Positions 42,754-52,978 of a DNA stretch of 64,000 nucleotides are shown here, one piece after another; the stretch's first letter is position 1, and each line of letters starts with the position of its first letter. The position numbers were made by a program, and so were the translations under genes. Under the pieces are notes generated by a model. The model was not told where the DNA came from. It saw nothing but the letters and a program-made list of their open reading frames with translations, and made no database searches. The stretch comes from Phymatolithon calcareum (Eukaryota > Rhodophyta > Florideophyceae > Hapalidiales): the NCBI GenBank assembly GCA_977006965.1, contig OZ345367.1, positions 682,001 through 746,000 of the forward strand, written 5' to 3'.

Positions 42754-44058
42754 ATGACATCGCGCATGCCCAGAGCGCTGCCGTACAGCTCGTCTAGTCG
42801 AACCGTTCAGGAAGAAATGCCTCGTTCATTGCCGTACAGCGCATCATCTCGTACTATGCAAGAGGAGGAGAAGAACCGCGATTGTGTACGCGACACACGT
42901 TCACCGAGCACAAGTACCATTTCAAGTGCTTCCCGATCGTGGCAAGACCCTCGTGATAATCCGTTCTGCAGGCAAATTGCAGAACCTCGTGACCAACCAC
43001 TTTGGCAGCAAGAAGTTCGTCAACATCCTCTATCGAAACAGCCGTCACTTCCTATTCCCTGTTCCCCTGCCGATTCCGGCCCTCTTCCTTCACTTACTGG
43101 TCGCACTCGAATTCCGAAGGCACAAGTATTTCTCTCTCGGCCTACCACACCTAGACCGTCCACTCCAATCAACAGCCGCAACAGTGGAAGAAGGCCTCCG
43201 CGACCGGACGCGCGTCCCGATCCTCGCTTCGAATTGCCGCCGGAGCCGACTAGAGCAATGCCGCGTTGTGTTTCGGACTATGTTTTTAACACTCGTGTTG
43301 AAGAAGATGAGGAAAACACTCCTCAGCCGTTGCAGAGATCGAGCTCAGCCCGTGCATGCACCCCGGCTCCGGACTTCTGGAAGAAGACAGCTCAGATGAG
43401 CTATGAGATGCTGCATGACGAGGAGTTGCAACCCGATCAGCATCAGCATATATCGAAACTTCGTCCAGGAAGCCCGGTGGAGTTAACCGGTGGAGGATTT
43501 GATAGTGATTTCGACGAATCTGAAATGTCGGTCCATAGTGAACCTACAACCAAATCTGACGTTGCAGCTGTATTCGGTGATGATGATCGACGCAATGGTA
43601 TTTTGAACAGTTTGCGAAACCTCAACTTCAGGCGTAACAAACCGGCACATGACCCCTGGAACGTACCCGATGCACGTGCGCCCACACCAAGAATCATCGA
43701 CATCTTCACCGGCGGCGGTAATCCGTACAGCACTACGCAAGAGCGACAGCGCGGTATTGGGCAGCGTGTCTTCTCATTCGATCCCTATCGCAATGAATCT
43801 CCTGCTGCGCCATTTCGACGAAATAACCGCCGCAATATTTTCACTTCACCTTCTGGGAATCGGGCTCCTGTACCACGTACCGGAGCAGAAGAGATCTCAA
43901 GGAGGGAGGACGGGTTTTTGAGAGTATCCATGCGTTGTGATGAGTACGTTGGGTTCATGGGCGTTGTGCCGAGTAGACGCGAACTGGTCAAGGTCAAGTC
44001 AAGGAAATGGTGGAGTAGACTTCTCGGACGAAAGAGCAATGATATGGTATTCGACTAG
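42754..44058 (+). CDS. Disordered Ser/Pro/Arg-rich protein of unknown function
   Basis: Product of 434 residues from the ATG at 42754; the frame is open further up without another clear Met. Near the N-terminus two adjacent copies of a 17-residue unit occur (MPRALPYSSSSRTVQEE and MPRSLPYSASSRTMQEE). Most of the chain is Ser, Pro, Arg and Gln with S/T-P sites (RPTTPRPSTP, ARACTPAPDF), as in heavily phosphorylated scaffolds. The C-terminal 45 residues are more ordered (CDEYVGFMGVVPSRRELVKV, then KWWSRLLG) and may be the functional end. No signal peptide, membrane segment or known domain. The gene is probably real, because the frame stays open over 1.3 kb. Confidence 0.6.
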   Translation: MTSRMPRALPYSSSSRTVQEEMPRSLPYSASSRTMQEEEKNRDCVRDTRSPSTSTISSASRSWQDPRDNPFCRQIAEPRDQPLWQQEVRQHPLSKQPSLPIPCSPADSGPLPSLTGRTRIPKAQVFLSRPTTPRPSTPINSRNSGRRPPRPDARPDPRFELPPEPTRAMPRCVSDYVFNTRVEEDEENTPQPLQRSSSARACTPAPDFWKKTAQMSYEMLHDEELQPDQHQHISKLRPGSPVELTGGGFDSDFDESEMSVHSEPTTKSDVAAVFGDDDRRNGILNSLRNLNFRRNKPAHDPWNVPDARAPTPRIIDIFTGGGNPYSTTQERQRGIGQRVFSFDPYRNESPAAPFRRNNRRNIFTSPSGNRAPVPRTGAEEISRREDGFLRVSMRCDEYVGFMGVVPSRRELVKVKSRKWWSRLLGRKSNDMVFD

Positions 44059-44975
44059 GAATTCCATGCAATGTGCGTTTTTCGCTCAGCTATCTTGTAC
44101 AGCCGCCCACTCGATGTCGATGCTTACGTGAGGGCAAACGCATGTACACATTTTTAAGAATGCTATCTATGCATTTTGATGCATTTTTCGTCTCCAAATG
44201 CTGGATCCGGCTCGAATAATGCCGGCGTCGTCGCTTTGGGGTCTTGCCAAAGTCGATCTCGACATTTGTATGGATTGTGGAAAGGATACTACGGAGTACA
44301 ATCTCTTGCTGCCAAACAGCTTTGCATATAGTAAATATAACTCCAGTCGATACTTTTTGCTGTGCTCGGGTGCTCTCTCGTCATGTCCTCTGCTCATGTG
44401 GCCGTTCTGGACGGACCGATGAAATGCGTCTACGGTGTTATCGGTGCTACTGTCGCTACAGTACAGTACAGTACAGTACTTTCGTTCACTCGGAGAGCCG
44501 TGCCATGCTGCAATCCTTCGTATCGACGAAATTCGTAGACATGCGATGCACGTGCGGCACAACAGCAAAACGAGGAGTGGAATTTCTGTAAACCCAATGG
44601 TCCTGTGCGGATAAAAACAGTTATACTTTACTGTACAGTAGCTCTTCATCGGGAACCACATTTACAATTGCACAGACTCCCACGTTCTGTAATTTTTTTC
44701 TAAAAATTCAATACGTGGTCAAGTCTTCCATCATGGAAGACTGATCAGCAGGTTCATCTTGACGAGTGTACGCAAGTCTCAAAATAGACAACAAAAGATG
44801 CTCTAGATGTCGACGATGTACTGTACTGTACTTAAGTACGGACAACAGATACAGAGGATCTCTGAGACATAATAATCTTTACATGAACTTGCCCGAGGGA
44901 CAAGGGGGTAAGGAAGTTTACAATGGGGACAAAAAACCAGAGAACGTCGCAGTTTTCCCCTCAATTTGAGACCCA
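44059..44975. other. Intergenic spacer rich in TACAGTA motifs
   Basis: Between two convergent genes. Contains the (TACAG)n microsatellite at 44457-44479, ACTGTACAGTA near 44632, and TACTGTACTGTA near 44823. No gene seen. Confidence 0.5.
44457..44479. repeat. (TACAG)n microsatellite
   Basis: Four and a half perfect copies of a 5-bp unit. The unit is the same sequence that is over-represented as TACAGTA through the window. Confidence 0.85.
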
Positions 44976-46976
44976 TTACGATCGCATTCTATTCCATTCT
45001 TCCAGTGACACGAGCTTCGCGTTTTCCGGCAATACCAACTTCTTCTTTTGCTTCTTCGCATACACAGCATCAACACCCGGAGGCACACTCTTGGCTTCAT
45101 GAAACTTCTTCCACTCGTCCTTAGGTGGCCACACAAAGTCGTCAAGCCCGGCAAGCGCGGTATCGAATTCCGGCATCACCGCTGTCCCATTCATTTTCCG
45201 CTTTGTTTCATTTGGATTCCATGTCCGGAGGGTTGCACGCCAGTCCTTCTGGTCCAGTTTGACGACAGTACCATCACTTTTCGATTTGCTGCTTCCCTTA
45301 ATATTAAAATATGACTGTCCCGTCGTATCGAATCGGGCGTATGGGTCGATACCAGAACTCGTCCCTTGACTGCGCCGACTTGCGGCAAGTCTGTCCATCG
45401 CCGTGTTCACTTCCTGGTTTTTCCGCGCAATTTGCTCGAAAATCTGAGCCGTAGACCCCACTGGCTTAGACGTATACTTGCCCTCCATATTCCTCGCGTG
45501 AGTCAGCTTTTTCTCGAGCTCATTCACCTCTTCTCGTAGTTCTTCAGCCTCTCGCTGACTGCCCTTCTGAAGCGCGGCGTTAAGATCCTGCGTCTTGATG
45601 TCAAATGCCAGTTGAAGGTCAGTTTTCTTTGCTGTCCAGTTTGTGCGTTCTGGGTACAAAATTTGCATGTTTGCCAAATGCGCCTTGTACTCAGCATCCG
45701 TCGGAGTACTCTTCCTCATAATTACAAGCTCCTGTGCTTTCTTGACCAGTTGTTTTACCTCCGCACGACTAGGCATTTCTAGTCCTGCCTCCAACCAACG
45801 GTTCCGGAATGTGTCGAACTCACTGCGCGTCGGGTGCGAAGAAGATATCCACTTCATCGCGAATGTTCGCCGCTGCTTACCGCTCTGAAGGACGAGGTAC
45901 GCGTTCGTCCTGATATCAGGCGTGGGGTTGTATACTTCGCCAATTTCAACACCGACTACTCGGCATAGAAGATAGGAACCCACGGGATGGTGACCGCGGC
46001 TGGGTACTCGCACTCGAACCATAAGCCCGTCTATAGCACGTGCGAAAGAGGCGGTCTGCGACAGAATAAGCAAAATGTCACGCCGCAAAAACAATGGCGT
46101 CGTGGTGATTTCAGCATCTTCTTTGACAATATCACCGTAGTTAAGTTCAGGTCCGGCGTCAAAATCTTGACTGTCTCTGCTCTCCTTTTCTCTACTGCGG
46201 CGCTGCTCATCATCATCCGATGATGATTCATCATGCGTTGTTTTCGAGCGCTTCTTCTTTCGGTCAGGTTCGCTGTCTGCATCGCTGATATCATCCAGCT
46301 TGCGTATTTTGCTTTCCTTGTGACTCATCAACTCATTGAGAGCTGCGTTTTTCGAAGAAACTTTGGTGCGGCTACTGCTTCTCTGCCCTCGCTTCTCTGC
46401 TCCACCATCTTGCTCTGCGCGCTCACGAGCCTGCATTTTCCGTTGCATTTTCCACATATCGTAATCGGCTTTGCGTTTGTTCACGCGGTCTTCCAATATT
46501 GTTTCCCGTTCGACTTCCGTCATTTTTCGAAGTCGCTCACGATCCGCCGCATCTCCGTACCCATCTGCGTCATACTCGTGCTGGAACTGCTCCTCATCGT
46601 CGTCGTCCAGATCATCCATCGAGACTTTGGTGCCTACTCGTCGTCCGCCCTTGGGTTTCGGGGCCTTCCTCGACTTGGGCGCCTTCTTACTCACCGTTTT
46701 CCGTTTAGGTGGTGGCTTGCGCTTCGATTTCTTCTTACCGACGCTATAATCGTCGTCATCGTCGTCGTCAATATCGTCATCGTCTTCATCAGCCTCCTCG
46801 TCATCCATATCAGCGTCGTTATCGCTCTGGTCATCGTCATCGCTGTCGGGAAGGCCGTCCGAGTCGGGACCGTCTGAGTCGGGACCGTCTGAGTCCGACA
46901 GGTCACTGTCGCCTTTTGCGCCACTCTTCTGTGCTGGATCTGTAACTGCGAGAATCTCGGCATCTAAATCCTCCAT
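44976..46976 (-). CDS. RTF1: RNA polymerase-associated protein RTF1
   Basis: Intron-less gene for 666 residues. The N-terminal 90 residues are Asp/Ser-rich (DSDGPDSDG repeats, then Asp runs), followed by a Lys/Arg/Pro-rich nuclear-signal region (KKKSKRKPPPKRKTVSKKAP). Residues about 300-420 are the Plus3 domain, with RVRVPSRGHHPVGSYLLCRV, the Asn-rich strand NPTPDIRTNAYLVLQ and the end FDTFRNRWLEAG. A coiled coil (about 450-520, EELREEVNELEKKLTHARN) and a conserved tail follow. By family it is a subunit of, or partner to, the PAF1 complex: it binds phosphorylated SPT5 through Plus3 and promotes H2B ubiquitination. It is transcribed divergently from the coiled-coil gene at 47280. Confidence 0.93.
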   Translation of the reverse strand: MEDLDAEILAVTDPAQKSGAKGDSDLSDSDGPDSDGPDSDGLPDSDDDDQSDNDADMDDEEADEDDDDIDDDDDDDYSVGKKKSKRKPPPKRKTVSKKAPKSRKAPKPKGGRRVGTKVSMDDLDDDDEEQFQHEYDADGYGDAADRERLRKMTEVERETILEDRVNKRKADYDMWKMQRKMQARERAEQDGGAEKRGQRSSSRTKVSSKNAALNELMSHKESKIRKLDDISDADSEPDRKKKRSKTTHDESSSDDDEQRRSREKESRDSQDFDAGPELNYGDIVKEDAEITTTPLFLRRDILLILSQTASFARAIDGLMVRVRVPSRGHHPVGSYLLCRVVGVEIGEVYNPTPDIRTNAYLVLQSGKQRRTFAMKWISSSHPTRSEFDTFRNRWLEAGLEMPSRAEVKQLVKKAQELVIMRKSTPTDAEYKAHLANMQILYPERTNWTAKKTDLQLAFDIKTQDLNAALQKGSQREAEELREEVNELEKKLTHARNMEGKYTSKPVGSTAQIFEQIARKNQEVNTAMDRLAASRRSQGTSSGIDPYARFDTTGQSYFNIKGSSKSKSDGTVVKLDQKDWRATLRTWNPNETKRKMNGTAVMPEFDTALAGLDDFVWPPKDEWKKFHEAKSVPPGVDAVYAKKQKKKLVLPENAKLVSLEEWNRMRS

Positions 46977-47279
46977 GGTGAACAGCCAAAGTTAAAGCTC
47001 TGGCAGGCGCGCGGGATGGCGTGTTGCAAGGGCTGCATCAGGGCGTGGTGACACTGCCCATGAGGTGGGCCCCTTTTGATTTGGGTAAAAATAGAAACCC
47101 AAATTTTGTGAAACAGTTAAAACCACACAAAACTACCCCAAAACGTTTTTAGCCTCCAAACTGGTCGCAAAAGTTTTAAATTTTTGAAAAGGAGTACCCG
47201 ACTATATCGCCGTTTTCTGCTTGGTCACCTTCGCGAGGTGCATGCAGGAAAACGTTCAGACCAGGACTCAGCTAAAACA
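46977..47279. promoter_or_regulatory. Divergent promoter between RTF1 and the coiled-coil gene
   Basis: 303-bp spacer between two ATGs facing away from each other. It has A-rich tracts and no TATA box. Confidence 0.4.
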
Positions 47280-48362
47280 ATGAAGAGCGTTGAAGAGGTT
47301 CTTTCAGAGGTTCGCGAATCAGTGCAGGCCTTTTCCACCGCGACTGATGAGTTCCTTGAGCACAATGAGGAAATTCTTGCAGATCCGGTTCCCGTGCAGT
47401 TGAAAGTGCAGGCTATGACTGACGAGATGAAGAAGATAAAATTCGACCTGGTGGCAATTCGGGCGAAAGAGCTGTTCCTGCAAAAAGTTAAAGACAGTGG
47501 AGAAGAAGATCTGACCGATGACTTCATCGCCCTATTTCCTTCGACGACGGAGCAGGCGGATTTGGAAATCAACCTTGCCCAGGAGAAGTCGAACTTACGC
47601 TCCATTAAGGAGGAACGGCGGTTAGCGGAAGAGAAACTACCCGAAGTCGCGGCATCATACGCAGTTGCTCATGCCTCTCTGACGAAAGCCAAAGAAGACA
47701 TTGAGGAGATGGTGCGAACAGTTCATTATGCAGAACAAAAGAAGCTCGTCGAGCAAATTCTTCAAGCTGATGAGCTCGACGGTCTCGAGGACCTCTTGCG
47801 AGAAACTCCAGATCTTTTCGAAGACTCAGTCGCTTTGCTGATGGACCGGTTAGCGAGTGCGACTCAGCAGATGCAAAGAGACATGGAAGATGCGAAGAAG
47901 AAAGAAAATCTCGCATTGGCTGCGTTAGCTGCGGAAGAAGAAGAACTTGCTGCGCAATCGGCCGAATTGGAGAAGGTGATGAAACAAATTGAAAATCACG
48001 AGCGCAGCAATGTGGACTCGCAATCTCTTCGTCAACAAGTTTTGGAGCAAGACCTTATGATGGAAGTTTCTCAAGCGCTAACCGGCATTGAGATTGAAAA
48101 CGTTGAGAGCAAGAAGTTATCCGTTCGCGTAAAACCCTCTGTTTTTGATGTACGCGGGCTTTCATGTGATACAAATGTCACGGACAGCATCGAGATTCAA
48201 TTCAAAAATGGTGTAAACTCAAGGGCGACTCGAACTACGGTGACCAGCAGTGAAAAGAATACAACTGTAGAGACTGACTGGTGTTCCTCGGGCGTTTATT
48301 CTTCCGTGCCGTTCGCACTGAGTACTGAACTGTCGTGCTTGGTGGAAAGAGTGATCACATAA
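47280..48362 (+). CDS. Coiled-coil protein, possibly a Sos7/ZWINT-like kinetochore protein
   Basis: Product of 360 residues from the ATG at 47280; the open frame above it begins only with a TTG. Residues 1-60 are helical, and about 45-75 read MTDEMKKIKFDLVAIRAKEL then FLQKV. This resembles the Sos7 motif in which a K-x-K/R-F segment is followed by ..KE.FL. Long coiled coils cover about 100-270 (Glu/Ala/Leu heptads). The C-terminal 90 residues are beta-rich (IEIENVESKKLSVRV, TDSIEIQFKNG) and could be an RWD-type domain. Coiled coil plus RWD is a common design of kinetochore proteins (Sos7/Kre28/ZWINT group). This assignment is a suggestion from pattern only. Confidence 0.4.
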   Translation: MKSVEEVLSEVRESVQAFSTATDEFLEHNEEILADPVPVQLKVQAMTDEMKKIKFDLVAIRAKELFLQKVKDSGEEDLTDDFIALFPSTTEQADLEINLAQEKSNLRSIKEERRLAEEKLPEVAASYAVAHASLTKAKEDIEEMVRTVHYAEQKKLVEQILQADELDGLEDLLRETPDLFEDSVALLMDRLASATQQMQRDMEDAKKKENLALAALAAEEEELAAQSAELEKVMKQIENHERSNVDSQSLRQQVLEQDLMMEVSQALTGIEIENVESKKLSVRVKPSVFDVRGLSCDTNVTDSIEIQFKNGVNSRATRTTVTSSEKNTTVETDWCSSGVYSSVPFALSTELSCLVERVIT

Positions 48363-48896
48363 GTATACCAGGCACGCTCTGTACAATGCGCTTTTGTAAA
48401 TATCACACTGCACACAATCCTTGGTCATGACGGCTCTTGCCTAATATCACTGCAATGCTCTTCTAGGCCTGACCGAGAGCCAAACCGGGTATCTCAAAAC
48501 TATATAGTCGTCTCGTCTCCAGGCACCCTAGAATCTTACTACTACATTACCCATAGGTCTCGTACCCTTATTTTAGTTCATCCTCCCATCTGGTCGCCAA
48601 TACATTTCAATCCAATGTTACTACAACTCATAACCTTGACGGCTCGAGAAAAAGGACCCAAATGATCTTTGAGTTCGACGTGGAACAGTGCCCATCAAAA
48701 GACATTTCGCTGTTCAATATGATAGATGGTTGCATATTGCACAAGAGGCGCCAGTGGTGAAATGGCATCTGTTCACCTCCCAATTACTTCGCGAACGGAG
48801 CCACCCCGGACATTTGCATTGCGCTTTCGATAGCAGTACGGCGAATAACAAACGTTGCCAGAGTTCGTTCACGCTGATCTGAAGCATTAAGGTAAC
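48363..48896. other. Intergenic spacer
   Basis: 3' flank of the coiled-coil gene and promoter of BUD13. No gene seen. Confidence 0.45.
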
Positions 48897-49715
48897 ATGT
48901 CCTCAGAATGGAAATCGAAACAATCCACTGGTTTCACCGCCGGAAAGATGACAACGCTTCCGCGCGACAGCGAGGATGCTCGTCCGCCTTCTCGAAAACG
49001 GTTTTCATCTTCCCGAGATCCTTCGCGCGATAATGACGACAGAGGTGCTTCTCCCTCGCTTCGTCAGTCTCGGAGACCTGGTACTGAAATAACTCGAAAT
49101 CAGAGCGACGACGACGCATCTCCTCCACGTCGCCCACGAAACAATACTTTCAGGACATTGGCAATAGGATCCAACAACGATGATGGCGACGATGCGTCAC
49201 CTAGTCATCGAGGCTCGCGACCTATACACGCCGGTGATTCTGATGGCGACGCATCCCCTCCACGTCTCCGGCGCCCCAATAGAACCGCGCGACCTGTACA
49301 CTCTAGTGGTTCTGACGGCGATGCATCTCCACCGCGGCGGCGTCCTCGGGACAGGAAAACTTCTTCTGATGCCGCAAAACAAAGCAATGAAATTGTTGCT
49401 CCACCACGTGGGGGAGGGCCTGTATCGGAAGTTTCGGGACGGCTCGTTTCGGAACCCGACCGCAACAGAAGTGAGCCCGGGAAAAGCGCAACGTCACTCC
49501 ATCAGAAGAAACGTTTCAAACCCTCCACTTGGAATGGCACAGCAGCAGAAACAACTTTTCACAACGCCCCGCCGAACCGCTTCGGCATCAGGCCAGGTCC
49601 TAGGTGGGATGGAATCGATAGGTCGAATGGGTTTGAAATTCGTTTGCAATCCATGCGGGCATCTCGTCACAAGGCAAATGAGGATCGTTACCGTGCGTCT
49701 GTTATTGACTTGTAA
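48897..49715 (+). CDS. BUD13: BUD13-like pre-mRNA-splicing (RES complex) protein
   Basis: Product of 272 residues, near the yeast BUD13 length (about 266) and much shorter than the human one. Residues 1-190 are disordered and Arg/Ser/Asp-rich, with repeats of a unit close to DGDASPPRRRP (three to four copies), a feature also seen in animal and plant BUD13. The C-terminus has the family signature NRFGIRPGPRWDGIDRSNGF followed by a short basic helix ending in a hydrophobic residue. By family it joins Snu17 and Pml1 in the RES complex, which helps retain and splice pre-mRNA. The central conserved block with the YRD motif found in larger homologues was not seen. It ends 21 bases before the stop of the gene at 49737 on the other strand. 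Confidence 0.88.
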   Translation: MSSEWKSKQSTGFTAGKMTTLPRDSEDARPPSRKRFSSSRDPSRDNDDRGASPSLRQSRRPGTEITRNQSDDDASPPRRPRNNTFRTLAIGSNNDDGDDASPSHRGSRPIHAGDSDGDASPPRLRRPNRTARPVHSSGSDGDASPPRRRPRDRKTSSDAAKQSNEIVAPPRGGGPVSEVSGRLVSEPDRNRSEPGKSATSLHQKKRFKPSTWNGTAAETTFHNAPPNRFGIRPGPRWDGIDRSNGFEIRLQSMRASRHKANEDRYRASVIDL

Positions 49716-49736
49716 TGAAATCCAACAAAGCCTACG

Positions 49737-51191
49737 TTAGTGGCACTGATCACTATTCAAACTCCATTCGCAATCATCGTCTTTCTTGCGCATGGCACTG
49801 GTTAAAAATGCATTCAACGCAACTTGTGAAGATTGTGACGGTGCTCTGAGCCCCAAGCGTTGTGCAACCTGAGAGTATCCAAACTTGGCAACCGCAACGT
49901 TAAGCGCTCCTCTTCCAAGCTCCAGAAATTCTCTTTCAGTCGGCATAATCCCCTCAGTACCGTGTGTAGTAATAAAGTCAAGAATTTGTTCCCCAACGTA
50001 ATAGAAATCCTGCAAATATCCTCGCCGCAGTTCCATACGATCCGCCACTTCCTTCGGACCACCATGATGCAAAATGGCCTGATTTATATCCTGTCTTCCA
50101 AAATTCTCAAGCTTTCTTGACGACGGTAGTTCCCCTGGCGACCCATGTAACTCAATAAATGCCAGAAGTCTGCGTCGAAACACAGGCCAAGAACGGAATG
50201 ACTCCCTTGTCTTCACCTTGTACTGCAATCCAAGTCGCTGTGACACGGCCGACATACCACCGAATCGTCGAATGGCGGAGACAATATCTGTGCGACGCAT
50301 GTCCTTCATCTGTTGACTCGACGGCATGACGCCATCTTTTCCATGCGCTGCCACAAAATCGTATAACTCAAAGGCCAGGTTATAGAACTTGTCGTAATAA
50401 TAATTGTCCTTCTTCTTCGATAAGACACCAAGCTTCTTCGCCACTGCTCGAAATCCACCGTGATAGTCCGTAATAGCCTCTGCTAAATCTGCACGTCCGG
50501 CCTCTCTCAACTCGCCCTGCGAAGGCATCATCAGATTCTCCCTCGGCACGGGTAATTCGTGGTCGGGAGTGGTGTCCAACATTTTGCCGCGCCGTCGCTT
50601 TCGCTGCTGCATAAAGAGGAGGACCTCACGCTCGACGAGAGTCCAGTCCTTCCAGTATCCAGGCTCTCTTTGCTGCATGCGTGATTTCAGACCGAGTCGG
50701 TTGGCCACGTTGCGCACGCCACCGTGCTGCTCAATTCCTTCTACAATATCTGAGCGTTTGCGGTGGCGTAATTCCTTCAATGTCGGCATGGTATGTTCTG
50801 GGACGTTAACGTTCGGTTGACTCAAAAACGCAATGAGTTCTTTCTCCAGGTTATCAAAATTTGCCCAAAAGCCGGATGCCTTGCGTGTTGAGTGAAATCC
50901 AAGTTTGGCGGCAAGTTCACTGTATCCACCATTCTTCGAGATGGCATTGTCCAGATCTCTGCGTCCAGCCGATCGCAGTTCGCGCGCGGTCGGCATCTGG
51001 TTCGGCGTATTTGTCGTTGAGTTGAAATTTGAGATTTCGGCGCGAATATTTTCCACGTTAGCCCAGTAGCCGCGTGGTTTTCGAACGCGCTTGCCCTCCG
51101 CATTTTTTGTGCCCCCAGGGCCTGTCGTCATAGACAGAAAGGATGTAAAACCAAGCGAATGGTCGCCATTTTGCAGAGCATTGTGCACCAT
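49737..51191 (-). CDS. Six-repeat GYW/MP/GRxDL protein (plant/algal type)
   Basis: Product of 484 residues. It is built of about six repeats of 65-75 residues. Each has GYW or an equivalent aromatic start, an acidic-hydrophobic helix (NVENIRAEISNF), a short loop, then M-P-x-x-x-E/L-L-R, G-R-x-D-(L/I)-x-x-A-I and H-G-G-x-x-x-V-A-x-(K/R)-L-G-L. Examples are MPTARELRSAGRRDLDNAI, MPSQGELREAGRADLAEAI and LPSSRKLENFGRQDINQAIL. Repeats of this pattern occur in plant and algal proteins, several with plastid transit peptides. I do not recall a defined molecular function; helix-turn-helix-like DNA or RNA binding is a reasonable guess. The N-terminus here is not an obvious transit peptide. The gene is convergent with BUD13. 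Confidence 0.7.
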   Translation of the reverse strand: MVHNALQNGDHSLGFTSFLSMTTGPGGTKNAEGKRVRKPRGYWANVENIRAEISNFNSTTNTPNQMPTARELRSAGRRDLDNAISKNGGYSELAAKLGFHSTRKASGFWANFDNLEKELIAFLSQPNVNVPEHTMPTLKELRHRKRSDIVEGIEQHGGVRNVANRLGLKSRMQQREPGYWKDWTLVEREVLLFMQQRKRRRGKMLDTTPDHELPVPRENLMMPSQGELREAGRADLAEAITDYHGGFRAVAKKLGVLSKKKDNYYYDKFYNLAFELYDFVAAHGKDGVMPSSQQMKDMRRTDIVSAIRRFGGMSAVSQRLGLQYKVKTRESFRSWPVFRRRLLAFIELHGSPGELPSSRKLENFGRQDINQAILHHGGPKEVADRMELRRGYLQDFYYVGEQILDFITTHGTEGIMPTEREFLELGRGALNVAVAKFGYSQVAQRLGLRAPSQSSQVALNAFLTSAMRKKDDDCEWSLNSDQCH

Positions 51192-52491
51192 AGTGGGGCA
51201 CTGTTCATTGCTCCGGTGATCGCACTGATGGACTTGAGGTCAGAATCACTGTAAGCTTAGGCGACATTGCGAACGGAGGGTATTCCGCGACCATAATAAC
51301 GTCCAATAGCAACGAACAAAACCCCTAACGAGAACGGCTTACCCAATGAGGTCCTGACTGAACGTGGCGCGAGCTTTGATAGGATAGAGAAGAGGGTATT
51401 CCATCCTCGACACTAAGGATTGTAATCGATATATTTACATCGTTTACGACGATCCTGGAACGCAGCCTCTAGGGCTTGGGCGTCGTTGAAGACTCCCCTG
51501 GAAGTGATCAGCTGTCGTGGAGATGCTAGAAGTAAAGTTTATGACGTAAGGCGAACAAGCCTGCATACTCTACTCTGCGCTTTTTATAGATTGAAGAGGA
51601 TGCATCAGACCCGAGAACGAAGCAATCCGAATGTTAACGTTATGAGTTGTGAATGCGGTACAGTAGCATGTGTCGGACTCCATTATCAGACTGTAACTTT
51701 TTTAGGCCTTATGACGGAGGACCTTTGATGCCCTTGTGCAAATTCGGGGCTTCTATTTACAAATACTCTATTTTTGGATATGCGTTTGCATTTTCTGTCC
51801 CTCTACGCAACGCCGCTTTCCCAGTAGTCATCATATCTTTGAGTTGGGACAGGCCCATCGCGCTTGAACAGTGTCCACGCTCCCCTCCCCTCTTTCCTCT
51901 TCCCGTGGAAAAGCGTACTGTCCCGGCAGTTAGTTTTCACAACTCCCATGTGGAAGAATGATATTAAGCCAGTACATGCAGCCATGTGCACTATGTCCAC
52001 TGAGGACGATGAGGTTTGCAAACTTGCCTTCTGAGAACTGATTCCCGTGCTCTTCAAAGAAGCGCTATAAGAGATAAGAGGCGTCAAGAAGCGACCCTTG
52101 CGTGTCGTTTATCTCACCTCTCCACACCTCGTCTCCTTCCCTTACTCGTACCTTGGTTTTGACGTTTTGTTAACAATCATCCGTGAGCCACCGCATCGAC
52201 TGATCAGTTAGTCAGGTAGCTATTGTTCCGTGAATATTGCATATACCAGATCGCTGCTGGATCACTCTCGTTTGCCCTGGTGATTGCTGTTAATATCGTC
52301 ACATCTGGACAGTCCGCACCTGTCGGGAGCTTAAAATCTTGGCCGCTGCACCAGTAAACTCGGAACCCGTTTGTTATATTCAGATCGGAAGCTGTCAAAA
52401 ACTGCAGTCCACAATCTGCAGCTCGAAGACGGAAACTTGTTACTTGAAGGAAAACTACTGGTATCCTTTCAACGTCCCTACATCAACCATC
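51192..52491. other. Intergenic spacer
   Basis: 1.3 kb without a supported gene. TACAGTA near 51660. Short AT-rich elements near 52064 (GCTATAAGAG) and 52236 (GCATATACC) could serve the gene at 52492, but neither is at the 80-115 bp spacing. Confidence 0.45.
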
Positions 52492-52965
52492 ATGACACGA
52501 CAAGGCGGTGTTACCACAATCTTTATTGTCTTGCTGACAATCATAGTCGCGGCGCCAACAGGTCCCAAACTCCTCTGCCTCACAGAGCCTGCCCTCAAGA
52601 CTCTCGTAAGAAAGTCCAGCAAAAATGCGCTGGTCATGGGACGCTACAAGTACGCCTCAGAATGCTTCGAAGCAAAGTTGCGAGCAATGACTGCCGGCAA
52701 TGAAGATGACGACATTGTTTTGTGTGCCAGTAATACGGCCATCACCAACGCCCTTGTTACTTGCGCCCTCAACACAGACGTAGGTCCCGTCACTGAGCGT
52801 GCAACTGTGCGCAATGTGGCAAAGGGATCGCCTTCGATCCGTAGTGTTTTCACCAAGATTCCGATTTGTTCCAAGAAGTTCCCTTGCTGCATGTTTGCTG
52901 GTGTCGACAATGGACGCCTGCGCAAATGCTTTGCCGATTGGTGTCAAACATCCCTCGGATGCTGA
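52492..52965 (+). CDS. Secreted 10-Cys protein (paralogue of the gene at 63241)
   Basis: Product of 157 residues. The ATG at 52492 is chosen because it begins a good signal peptide (TTIFIVLLTIIVAAPTG); the open frame continues upstream without such a start. The mature protein has 10 Cys. Its last 35 residues, RSVFTKIPICSKKFPCCMF onward to ADWCQTSLGC, are nearly the same as in the product at 63241-63927, while the middle is only moderately similar (CFEAKLRAM, TNALVTCALN). Even Cys number and a signal peptide suggest a disulfide-bonded extracellular protein. No known family recognised. A toxin-like, receptor or wall role cannot be told apart from sequence. Confidence 0.75.
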   Translation: MTRQGGVTTIFIVLLTIIVAAPTGPKLLCLTEPALKTLVRKSSKNALVMGRYKYASECFEAKLRAMTAGNEDDDIVLCASNTAITNALVTCALNTDVGPVTERATVRNVAKGSPSIRSVFTKIPICSKKFPCCMFAGVDNGRLRKCFADWCQTSLGC

Positions 52966-52978
52966 TATCATCAGGGTA

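Noticed and set aside
46233-46877. Plus-strand frame of 214 codons that looks like a membrane protein
   Set aside because: Antisense of the acidic and basic N-terminal part of RTF1, which is clearly the real gene.
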